Below, piece after piece: positions 32,782 to 44,123 of a stretch of 64,000 nt of DNA. Within the stretch, counting starts at the first letter, position 1. Each line of letters begins with the position of its first letter. The position numbers and the translations under genes are program-made. This DNA comes from Paenibacillus antri (GTDB lineage: Bacteria; Bacillota; Bacilli; Paenibacillales; YIM-B00363): the NCBI RefSeq assembly GCF_005765165.1, contig NZ_VCIW01000026.1, positions 1 through 64,000 of the forward strand, in the 5' to 3' direction. Below the pieces are notes generated by a model. That model had not been told where the DNA came from. It worked only from the letters and a program-made list of their open reading frames with translations, and ran no database searches.

Positions 32782-34269
32782 ATGCATATCGAATTGAATC
32801 GCCGGGCCGGCGTCCCGCTCGCGGAGCAGATCGCCCGCGCCTTCGAGGCCCGCATCGCGTCCGGCTTGCTGTCGCCCGGCGAGAAGCTCCCGTCCGTCCG
32901 CGCCCTCGCCCGCCTGCTCGGGGTGAGCCTCGTCACCGCAAGCAAGGGGTACGCCGCGCTCGAGGCGAGCGGCGCGATCCGCTGCGTCCAAGGCAAGGGG
33001 TGCTTCGTGTCCCGGACGAAGACGGCGGCGGCCAAGGCGGCGACGGCTAGCCTCGATGGCGAAGACGCCGCCGCGCATGCGGCCGCGGATCCGTACGCCT
33101 GGCAGCACGCCGTGCCCGACTACTTGCCGCGGGCGCAGCTGTGGCACCATTACCAGAACGTCCCCGCGACGCATCAGCTGCATCTGTCCGCCATCCAGCG
33201 GGAGCTGCTGCCGTCCCGGGACATCATGAAGCAAATCCAGAGCCTCATGTCGGAGGATCACGCGCTGTTGACGGCGTACGGCTCCTTCCAGGGCGACGAC
33301 GACCTGCGCGGCGCGATCGCCCGCTTGCTCGGCAAGGCCGGCGTCCGGACATCCGCCGCGGACCTGCTCGTCACGAGCGGCGCGCAGCAAGGCATCGACC
33401 TCGTCGCGCGCACGTTCGTCGGCCCCGGCGACGTCGTCGTCGTCGAAGCGCCGACGTATAACGGCGCGATCGACGTGTTCGCGAGCCGCGGCGCGCGCAT
33501 CGTCTCGGTGCCCATGGACGGAGACGGCATGGACGTCGATCGGCTCGCCCGCGTCTGCGACCGCGCGCGGCCGAAGCTCGTCTACACGGTGCCGACGTAT
33601 CATAACCCGACCGGCACGACGATGAGCGCGGCGCGGCGAAAGCGGCTGTACGAGCTCGCGGCGGCGATCGACTGCCTCGTCGTCGAGGACGATCCATACA
33701 GCGATATGTACTTCGATCGGCCGCCGCCCCCCGCGATCAAGTCGTTCGACCGCACCGGCCACATCGTTTACATCAAAAGCTACAGCAAGCTGCTGTCGCC
33801 CGGCTGCCGCATCGCCGCCGTCGCCGCGTCCGGCACCGTGCTCAGCCGGCTCGTCGCGGCGAAGACCGCCGCCGATCTAGGCAGCCCGCTGCTGACGCAG
33901 AAGGCGATCTACGCCTACCTTGCGTCCGACCGGTTCGCCGCGTACGCGCGGTCGATCCGAGCGACGCTGGCGGAGCGGTGCGCGCTCGCGGAGTCGCTGC
34001 TGCGGCGGCACGCCCCGAAGGGCGCGAGGTGGACGTCGCCGCAGGGCGGTCTGCATCTCTGGGTCGCGCTGCCCGACGGCTGCGACGATCGGGAGCTGAC
34101 GCTCGCGGCGCAGCGGGAAGACATCGCCGTCCTGCCCGGATCGGTCTGCTACGCGGCCGACGCCTCGCATCGATACGTCCGCCTTTGCTTCTCCTACATG
34201 CCGGAGGACTCGCTCGCGTTCAGCCTCGCGCGGCTCGGCCGGCTCATGCGGGAGACGCGGGCAACGTAG
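32782..34269 (+). CDS. MocR-type regulator (GntR helix-turn-helix fused to aminotransferase domain)
   Basis: A 495-residue protein: GntR winged helix at residues 1-75 (PLAEQIARAFEARIASGLLSPGEKLPSVRALARLLGVSLVTASKGYAAL), then a fold-type-I aminotransferase-like domain with PTYHNPTGTTMS, VEDDPYSDMYF and the PLP-lysine motif IKSYSKLLSPGCR. MocR proteins bind PLP or its adducts to sense amino-acid or vitamin status. Start ambiguous: ATG 32782 fits the conserved N-terminus; an in-frame ATG at 32746 lies within 10 bp of an operator copy. It probably controls itself and the divergent aminotransferase. Its TAG stop forms the first bases of array 3. Confidence 0.9.
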   Translation: MHIELNRRAGVPLAEQIARAFEARIASGLLSPGEKLPSVRALARLLGVSLVTASKGYAALEASGAIRCVQGKGCFVSRTKTAAAKAATASLDGEDAAAHAAADPYAWQHAVPDYLPRAQLWHHYQNVPATHQLHLSAIQRELLPSRDIMKQIQSLMSEDHALLTAYGSFQGDDDLRGAIARLLGKAGVRTSAADLLVTSGAQQGIDLVARTFVGPGDVVVVEAPTYNGAIDVFASRGARIVSVPMDGDGMDVDRLARVCDRARPKLVYTVPTYHNPTGTTMSAARRKRLYELAAAIDCLVVEDDPYSDMYFDRPPPPAIKSFDRTGHIVYIKSYSKLLSPGCRIAAVAASGTVLSRLVAAKTAADLGSPLLTQKAIYAYLASDRFAAYARSIRATLAERCALAESLLRRHAPKGARWTSPQGGLHLWVALPDGCDDRELTLAAQREDIAVLPGSVCYAADASHRYVRLCFSYMPEDSLAFSLARLGRLMRETRAT

Positions 34270-34748
34270 GCGGATATCTCCGCCTATAAGCGCGAAAACG
34301 CGCTTGGAGCGCCGACTTGGGCGGATATCTCCGCCTATAAGCGCGAATGCGCGCTTAGAGCGCCGACTTGGGCGGATATCTCCGCCTATAAGCGCGAATG
34401 CGCGCTTAGAGCGCCGACTTGGGCGGACGCCTATAAGCGCGAATGCGCGCTTAGAGCGCCGACTTGGGCGGATATCTCCGCCTATAAGCGCGAATGCGCG
34501 CTTAGAGCGCCGACTTGGGCGGATATCTCCGCCTATAAGCGCGAATGCGCGCTTAGAGCGCCGACTTGGGCGGATATCTCCGCCCATAAGCGCGAAAACG
34601 CGCTTAGAGCGCCGACTTGGGCGGATATCTCCGCCTATAAGCGCGAAAACGCGCTTGGAGCGCCGACGTAGGCGGATATCTCCGCCTATAGGCGCGAATG
34701 CGCGCCTCGAGCGCCGACGTAGGCGGATAACTCCGCCTATAAGCGCGC
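34267..34748. repeat. Tandem palindromic array 3 (nine units plus a partial)
   Basis: Units start at 34269, 34320, 34371, 34422, 34467, 34518, 34569, 34620, 34671 and 34722 (cut short). Spacing is 51 bp except 45 bp after 34422, where 6 bp of the first hairpin are lost. Each full unit has two palindromes: GGCGGA-TATC-TCCGCC and TAAGCGCG-AATG-CGCGCTTA (loop AAAA in some). The unit at 34671 has AGGCGCG/CGCGCCT (34690-34707), a compensatory change in both arms. The MocR stop codon TAG at 34267-34269 joins the first unit as it does later internal junctions (ACGTAGGCGG). Confidence 0.95.
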
Positions 34749-34762
34749 CCCCCTCCGCCGCT

Positions 34763-35212
34763 CTACTGCCCGAGCTGCTCGATTTGCTGGAGCAGCCCCG
34801 CCATATTGCGGATCGTCTCGAGCATCGGCGCGTTCGCGAGCTGCTCGAGATCGATGACGTTCTGATCGATCTGCTGCAAGTACCCGTCGATCTGCTGTCG
34901 GATCGTATCGTTGTACTCCACGAGCTGCGCGTGCACGTCCTCCGCGAAAGCCGGCGCCTGCAGCGCGTTGAACGCCGCGATCTCTTCCTTCATGGACTGG
35001 AACTCGGTCTGCAGCCGATCGATCGTCGCCGGATTCGTCAACGCCTGCTCCGCCAGCACCGGCACCTGCTCGGCGAAGCGGTTCGCGTCGTTCACGAAGT
35101 CGGTCGCCTCCGTGGCGTAATTGAGCGTCGTATTGACTTGCTCCAGCATCGAACAGCCCGTCGCGAGCAGCGCCGCCGCAAGCAAGACGATGAATGCGAG
35201 TTTTCTCTTCAT
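34763..35212 (-). CDS. Small lipoprotein (DUF6376-like)
   Basis: A 149-residue protein with a lipoprotein signal peptide (MKRKLAFIVLLAAALLATGC, Cys20) and a wholly helical, Gln/Glu/Leu-rich body (residues 22-149) suggestive of a helical bundle or coiled coil; resembles the DUF6376 lipoproteins of Bacillales, whose function is unknown. Ribosome site AGGGGG precedes the ATG. Convergent with the MocR gene; array 3 comes within 15 bp of its stop, and no separate terminator is visible. Confidence 0.8.
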   Translation of the reverse strand: MKRKLAFIVLLAAALLATGCSMLEQVNTTLNYATEATDFVNDANRFAEQVPVLAEQALTNPATIDRLQTEFQSMKEEIAAFNALQAPAFAEDVHAQLVEYNDTIRQQIDGYLQQIDQNVIDLEQLANAPMLETIRNMAGLLQQIEQLGQ

Positions 35213-35367
35213 GATCCAAATCCCCCTTATCCGATTGCGTTCGTTATCTATGTATACTGCTTGCGAGGGGAGTACGTTTCACGGAAAATGTTTCGCAGGC
35301 CCGCCATTGACGCGCCTCCCCTCCTTCGCGTAGGATAGAAAACAAGAACAAACCGCATATGCACCGC

Positions 35368-35497
35368 CCCAAAGGGGAGTAGCTCTCGCGGCAGCGTCGT
35401 CACTTCGGATCGAGATTCGCCTCGGTCCCGGCGTTGTCGGCAACGATCTTTCGTTGTCAGCAAGACCTTTGCCTACGTCAGGCGAAGGTCTTTTTAA
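35368..35497 (+). ncRNA. yybP-ykoY (Mn2+) riboswitch with terminator
   Basis: AAAGGGGAGTAGCTC (35371-35385) and the paired segment GTTGTCGGCAACGATC...GTTGTCAGCAAGACCTTTGCC are the signature ends of the yybP-ykoY aptamer. AAGACCTTTGCC/GGCGAAGGTCTTTTT (35462-35495) is the intrinsic terminator used as the expression platform. Manganese binding should prevent termination and turn on the TerC-type transporter gene. Confidence 0.93.
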
Positions 35498-35587
35498 TTT
35501 GCCCTTTTTTCGGCAGCCTTCGTCGGACGCGTTCCATCGGCGGAGGCTGTTTGTTTATCATTTTCGGGAAAAGGGAGAGGAAGACGC

Positions 35588-36376
35588 ATGGAATTCGGAA
35601 TGCTCGCGGAATACGGTTGGACGTTGTTGGTGTTGATCGCTCTCGAAGGCATCCTCGCGGCGGACAACGCGCTGGTCATGGCGGTCATGGTGAAGCACTT
35701 GCCGGAGGAACGGCGGAAGAAGGCGTTGTTCTACGGCCTTGCGGGGGCGTTCGTGTTTCGGATCGCGTCGTTGTTCCTGATTTCGTTCTTGGTCGGCGTG
35801 TGGCAGGTGCAGGCGATCGGCGCGTTGTATTTGCTGTTTATCGCCGCGAATCATCTGTGGCGTAAAAAGGTAACGGCGTCAACCGTTCAGGAGACGAAGA
35901 AATCGGCGAAGAGCGGCGGATTTTGGTCGACGGTGATCAAGGTAGAGCTCGCCGACATCGCGTTCGCGGTCGATTCCATTCTCGCGGCCGTCGCGCTCGC
36001 CGTCGCGCTGCCGGTCTCGCCCCTGCCCGCCATCGGCGGAATGGACGGCGGCCACTTCCTCGTCATTCTCGCGGGCGGCTTGATCGGCCTCGTGCTGATG
36101 CGCTTCGCGGCGAACAAGTTCGTCCGGCTGCTTGAGCTGCGGCCCGGCCTCGAGAAGGCGGCGTTCCTCATCGTCGGTTGGGTCGGCGTGAAGCTTGCGG
36201 TATACGCCGCCTCGCATCCGGGCCTCGCGCTGCTGCCGGAGACGTTCGCGAAGAGCGGCGTTTGGAAGGGCATCTTCTGGACGGTGCTTCTCGCCATATT
36301 CGCTTGGGGCTGGTTCGGCGGCAAAGGCCCCGAACCGAAGTCCGCCGAGGAGAAGGCCGTCGCCGAGCAAGGGTAA
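35588..36376 (+). CDS. TerC-family integral membrane protein (YkoY/MeeY-like)
   Basis: A 262-residue membrane protein with about seven helices and the TerC metal-site motifs EGILAADNALVMA and ELADIAFAVDSILAA, which carry the conserved acidic residues in the membrane. In B. subtilis the YkoY/YceF proteins help export Mn2+ for loading secreted enzymes. The Mn riboswitch directly upstream fits this strongly. Ribosome site AGAGG precedes the ATG. Ends with a charged cytoplasmic tail. Confidence 0.93.
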   Translation: MEFGMLAEYGWTLLVLIALEGILAADNALVMAVMVKHLPEERRKKALFYGLAGAFVFRIASLFLISFLVGVWQVQAIGALYLLFIAANHLWRKKVTASTVQETKKSAKSGGFWSTVIKVELADIAFAVDSILAAVALAVALPVSPLPAIGGMDGGHFLVILAGGLIGLVLMRFAANKFVRLLELRPGLEKAAFLIVGWVGVKLAVYAASHPGLALLPETFAKSGVWKGIFWTVLLAIFAWGWFGGKGPEPKSAEEKAVAEQG

Positions 36377-36396
36377 CCGCTTGGCCCGCCGCCGCC

Positions 36397-37122
36397 TTAC
36401 GGCAGCTTGTCCAGGTCGAGCGACGCGGAGGACACATCAGCCCACCGCTCCCGCCAGGTAGACCAGTCGTCGCCGCTTGCGGGCGCGCCGGGCAGCCACG
36501 GCAGCTTGCCGATGACCGGCACGTCGGCGAAGCGCTCGATCATCATCGCGTTCTCTTCCATAATGTCCGCCTGGCCGTCCCGGTACCCGTTCAGCACGAC
36601 GCCGATCGGCCGCAGGCCGGCGCCGCGGGCGTAGGCGACGGTCAGCAGCGTATGATTGACCGTCCCGATGCCGGGCCGGGCGACGATGAGCACCGGCAGC
36701 GCCAGCGCCGCCGCCAGATCGGCGACGACGCGGCGGTCGGTGAGCGGCGCCGCGAGTCCGCCCGCGCCGTCGACGACCAGGCGGTCGCAGGCGGCCAGCC
36801 GGCTCAAGCCTTCTTCCGCGAGCTGCGAGATGGAGATGCGCGCCCCGATCCGCTGCGCCGCCATCCAAGGCACGACTCGGTCGGGGAACGCGTAGCTGAA
36901 CGTCTCGGATTCGCGGATCGGGAGGCCGCTCCCCAGGACGAGCTTCGCGCTGTCGGGCAGCGGCGCCTCGTCGCGCACGCCGGTTTGCACCGGCTTCCAT
37001 ACTCCGACGCGGCCGCCTCCGTTCTCGTCGAGCCGGCGCTGGAGCGCCGCGGCGAGCACCGAAGCGACGTGAGTCATGCCGACGCCCGCGTCCGTTCCCG
37101 TAATAAACACGCCATGGTTCAT
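36397..37122 (-). CDS. BioD-like dethiobiotin synthetase with altered P-loop
   Basis: A 241-residue P-loop protein aligning along its length with BioD: ITGTDAGVGMTHVASVLAAAL at the N-terminus, VWKPVQTG (Lys43, the substrate lysine), LVVDGAGGLAAPLTD and VLNGYRDG. BioD closes the ureido ring of dethiobiotin with ATP and CO2. Two key residues differ: the Walker A Lys is Met16 (GVGMT for GVGKT) and the Mg-ligand Glu of EGAGG is Asp118. No other bio gene is near. It may be an inactive or repurposed paralog, so activity is uncertain. Ribosome site is weak (AAGG, 11 bases upstream). Confidence 0.8.
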   Translation of the reverse strand: MNHGVFITGTDAGVGMTHVASVLAAALQRRLDENGGGRVGVWKPVQTGVRDEAPLPDSAKLVLGSGLPIRESETFSYAFPDRVVPWMAAQRIGARISISQLAEEGLSRLAACDRLVVDGAGGLAAPLTDRRVVADLAAALALPVLIVARPGIGTVNHTLLTVAYARGAGLRPIGVVLNGYRDGQADIMEENAMMIERFADVPVIGKLPWLPGAPASGDDWSTWRERWADVSSASLDLDKLP

Positions 37123-37453
37123 GAGCTCGCCGCCTTCTTTCGTACTAACGTAGTTGTTTTCACTATAACAGGAAACGCTTTCGAACGGTATTGCCCGGAA
37201 CGGACGAAAATTTTTCTCGACAGGTTCCGACGAGGCCTGCGCCGCATCCGCCCGCCGGAAGCCGGACGAAGGCGCCGGTTCGACGGCGTCCGACGGCAGA
37301 GGGTCGCCGCGCCCCGAATCCTCGACCGCGGTTGTCGAAAATCTCCGATTTATTTCATTTCTATATATTCCCTTTTTGCTTTCATGGGGGACCTTTTTCG
37401 GATAAAATTGTGTTTGTCTGTTTACTTCGTAAGCTAAGGGGCTTCCTAATCCT
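37123..37453. other. Gap between bioD-like and CheB-CheR genes
   Basis: No credible gene. TATAGT-like and TTCGAAAGCGTTTCC sequences near 37160-37185 may belong to the minus-strand bioD-like promoter, and a T-rich stretch at 37370-37410 with GATAAAAT may belong to the CheB-CheR gene promoter. Nothing here is firm. Confidence 0.3.
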
Positions 37454-41047
<3,594 letters not shown>

Positions 41048-41051
41048 TAGG

Positions 41052-41094
41052 AAAAGCCGTCCTCGACTGCGATCCAGTCAGGGACGGCTTTCTT
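41052..41094 (+). terminator. Intrinsic terminator of the CheB-CheR kinase gene
   Basis: AAAGCCGTCC and GGGACGGCTTT arms, extended by TCGACT/AGTCA, followed by CTTGC. Confidence 0.8.
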
Positions 41095-41168
41095 GCGAGG
41101 CGGCGTATCTCTGCAACGCGAAAAGGAGAAGGGCGGCTTCCCCCCCCCTTCTCACTCTTCCCCGAGCG

Positions 41169-43931
41169 TTACCGATAACGAACGGCGATGTCGATCGGAT
41201 ACCGTCCCGCATTGCGGCCGTATAACGCGAGACCGCCGTCCTTCGCTTCCAGCTGTAACGTGAATTTTCGGCTTCGGTTCAGTTGCAGCGCGATCGCGCT
41301 CGGAACCACGGCCTTGCACAGATAGCCGTAAGATCCGGCTTCGTCCAGCTTCCTCGACTCCGGCTGGTAATGCCACGACAGGACGCCTCGGCTGTCCGCC
41401 GGATCGTCGGGCAGGACGAACGTCTCGATCGGGACGCCGTCGATGCGGACGATGACCGTCGATTCGTGCCGTTCCGCGTCGGTCATATAGTACGTGTTCG
41501 GGTTGCGCTCCGTGTCCGACTTCGCGCCGTGCATGAACGAAAGATCCGGACGCTTATACTCCCCGCCTTCGGTATTGCGGGTCAGCAGACGCTTGGCTCC
41601 GGCTTCGAACATAATCTCGATCTCGCCGATGGCCGCTTGTTCGTCGACGCCGGGAAGCTCGATGTCGTAGACGAATCGTCCGGACGCCCCCCCGTTCGCC
41701 TTCTGTCCCTGGATGGCGTTCCATTGATAAGGAAAGCTGTGTTCCGAGAAGCCGGCGACGGGCACGCCGACGATCCCCCCGTCCGCGTCGTACGTGCCGT
41801 GCGGCGCGCCGCTGCGAACGTCGAACGTCGTGAAGTTGCGCGTCACCGTTTCTCCGTTCGGCGCCAGCAGCCGGATCGCGAGCACCGCGACCGCATCCTG
41901 ATTCGGCAGCGCGACCTGCAGCGGAGCGAGCGGCGATACGCCGTAGCCGTTCCAATCCAGCGCGACGCTGCCCTGCGCCGCGACGATCCGGTCCCCCAGG
42001 TTGTCGTACCACAGCTCCCAAGCAAGCGATAAGCGTTGGCCGAAATACCGATCCGAGAAGCTCGATCGGAGCAGGGGAACCGATACGGTCGATCCGGCTT
42101 CCGCGGTCGCGCAAGGCGGCGCATCGATGACGATGAAGTCCGGCGAATGCAAGTCCGCGATCGTCATGCCCGGAACGAACCACTCGTAACCGAATTTCTT
42201 GTCCTGCCCGTCCAGACGGTAGTACCCGTTGAACTCGTTGACGACGTCGCGGAATTCGGTGAATACGAAGCCGCACATCTTGTCGTGACGCCGGAACTCG
42301 TTCAACATATACCGATAATGCCAAGCCAGGTCGCTGTCGCCCGCGCCGCCGTCGATGCCCCACACGTTGCCGCATTCGCTGTTCATGAGCGGCGCGTCGG
42401 ACTGCGCGTTGCCGCCGATATAATTAAACGCGGAGCCCGGGAACGTCTTCTCGACGACTTCGGCGACGTGCTTCCGAACTTCTTCGTAGCCGTTAATATA
42501 GAAATGCCAAGTATTGATATCCGTCTCGACATGATCCCAATTGCAAGGCGAGTTGTCTTCGACGATCCGCGTCGGGTCGAGCCCTTTCGCCCAACGGTAT
42601 ATCGTTCGCACCCACTCCTGAGTTCCGGGCAAATAATGGTTCGGATGAAGCTGATCGCTCGTGAGGCTCGACGCCTGGCTGTTCGTCTTCAGCCCCCACG
42701 TTTCGTTAAACATGACCCACGAGAAAATCGAAGGGTGGTTGAAGTCCCGGTCGATAATTTCCTTGGCTTCGCGCTCGTATGCGGCGCGAGCTCCTTCGTC
42801 CGGGTTCCCCCAGAAGCAAGGCATATCCTCCATCACGAGAATGCCGAGCTTGTCGGCCCAATACAGCTTGCGCGGTTCTTCCGGCTTGATATGAATCCGG
42901 ACGAAATTCAAACCTAGTCGCTTCATTAACGATATTTCGTCCTGCATCTCCTCGTCGGACGGATACGTAAAATACCCCGTCGGATGGTACGATTGATCCA
43001 GCGTGCCGTTCAGGTACACCGGCTTCCCGTTCAGCGTGATCCACCGATAGCCTCGGTCGCCGAACAGCGCCGTGCCGATCTCCCGAATCCCGAAGTAGGT
43101 GTGTACGAGGTCGCAGCCGCCCGCGCCGTCCAGGCGCAGCTCGCCGAAGTACAAATGCGGGGTTTCCGGCGACCATAGCAGCGGCTCCGCGACCGTGAAC
43201 GACGTCCGAACCTCGTTCTCTCCTTCCGCCAACTCGAGCTCGACCCGATGCCGTACCGCGCCTTCCGCGAACGCGAACGACAGCGTCGAAGCGCCCGCTT
43301 GATGCGAGACGATCGTCGCCGCTACGTCGATCCTTCCGTCCATCCGGGTCGTGAATTTCGCGCCGAGCAAATACGATTGCGGACGCGCTTCCAGCCATAC
43401 CGGCTGCCAGATGCCGCGAATTTCCCCGTAGCCTTGTTTTCCCCTCGCTTGATAATCGTGATCGAAGTCTTCCGCCCGCACGACGATGCGGTTCGCCGCG
43501 TTCGCCTTCCATGCGTCCGTCACGTCGAACTCGAAGGCGCCGTAGCCGCCGGAATGCGTTCCGATATGAATCTCGTTGATCCATACGTCGCATGTATAGT
43601 CTACCGCGCCGAAGCGAAGGAACAGCCGATCCTTCTCGTTCGCCGGCTCCCACTCCACGTCGCGGCGGTACCAGCCGATGCCCTTCTCGTCGCTTCCGAT
43701 GCCCGACAAGGGGCTAGCCCATGAGAAGGGAACCGCGATCGCGGCTTCGAACGACGAAGCGGCTTCCCCGAACCATCGCTTAGTTCTCCCTAAATCCTCG
43801 GGATCGAACCGGAACGCCCATTCGCCGTTCAAGTTCAACCATTCGTCGCGTTGCCAGTCGGGACGCGGATATTCCGGCCGCGGAAGCTGCTTGCTTCCTT
43901 TGCTTACCGTTCCAATCGTCAAGAGACGCAC
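41169..43931 (-). CDS. Glycoside hydrolase family 2 protein
   Basis: A 920-residue GH2 enzyme with no signal peptide, so cytoplasmic. N-terminal galactose-binding-like and immunoglobulin-like domains (GYGEIRGIWQPVWLEARPQ; about 60-290) precede a TIM barrel: LNGKPVYLNGTLDQSYHPTG, acid/base Glu410 in VMFNETWGL, nucleophile Glu519 in MNSECGN. C-terminal beta-sandwich domains follow. GH2 includes beta-galactosidases, beta-mannosidases and beta-glucuronidases; the exact sugar cannot be told. GTG start: GGGGAG is 7 bases upstream. Controlled from a divergent promoter shared with the ArsR-type gene. Confidence 0.9.
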   Translation of the reverse strand: MRLLTIGTVSKGSKQLPRPEYPRPDWQRDEWLNLNGEWAFRFDPEDLGRTKRWFGEAASSFEAAIAVPFSWASPLSGIGSDEKGIGWYRRDVEWEPANEKDRLFLRFGAVDYTCDVWINEIHIGTHSGGYGAFEFDVTDAWKANAANRIVVRAEDFDHDYQARGKQGYGEIRGIWQPVWLEARPQSYLLGAKFTTRMDGRIDVAATIVSHQAGASTLSFAFAEGAVRHRVELELAEGENEVRTSFTVAEPLLWSPETPHLYFGELRLDGAGGCDLVHTYFGIREIGTALFGDRGYRWITLNGKPVYLNGTLDQSYHPTGYFTYPSDEEMQDEISLMKRLGLNFVRIHIKPEEPRKLYWADKLGILVMEDMPCFWGNPDEGARAAYEREAKEIIDRDFNHPSIFSWVMFNETWGLKTNSQASSLTSDQLHPNHYLPGTQEWVRTIYRWAKGLDPTRIVEDNSPCNWDHVETDINTWHFYINGYEEVRKHVAEVVEKTFPGSAFNYIGGNAQSDAPLMNSECGNVWGIDGGAGDSDLAWHYRYMLNEFRRHDKMCGFVFTEFRDVVNEFNGYYRLDGQDKKFGYEWFVPGMTIADLHSPDFIVIDAPPCATAEAGSTVSVPLLRSSFSDRYFGQRLSLAWELWYDNLGDRIVAAQGSVALDWNGYGVSPLAPLQVALPNQDAVAVLAIRLLAPNGETVTRNFTTFDVRSGAPHGTYDADGGIVGVPVAGFSEHSFPYQWNAIQGQKANGGASGRFVYDIELPGVDEQAAIGEIEIMFEAGAKRLLTRNTEGGEYKRPDLSFMHGAKSDTERNPNTYYMTDAERHESTVIVRIDGVPIETFVLPDDPADSRGVLSWHYQPESRKLDEAGSYGYLCKAVVPSAIALQLNRSRKFTLQLEAKDGGLALYGRNAGRYPIDIAVRYR

Positions 43932-43965
43932 AACCTTTCTCCCCGTGTAATCGCCTTCAAGAATG

Positions 43966-43997
43966 ATATTAACATTGACATATGGATATTACAATGT
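43966..43997 (-). promoter_or_regulatory. Promoter of the GH2 gene with operator-like inverted repeat
   Basis: On the minus strand TTGTAA (43994-43989), 17-bp spacer, TAATAT (43971-43966). Arms ACATTG (43972-43977) and CAATGT (43992-43997) lie in the promoter, symmetrical about its spacer, where the adjacent ArsR-type regulator may bind. Confidence 0.7.
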
Positions 43998-44123
43998 ACA
44001 TATTAATTTTATAATATTAAGTTTGGCACCGTCGTTTCATGGCGGCGCAGTACATTTTTACAATAGGCTCGAATCCCTGTACACTATATGAAACGAAAAC
44101 TGCGTTCGGAAGGAATATGGATC

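Noticed and set aside
37171-37184. CcpA cre-like site near the bioD-like gene
   Set aside because: GGAAACGCTTTCGA differs from the consensus at several fixed positions, so I do not call it.
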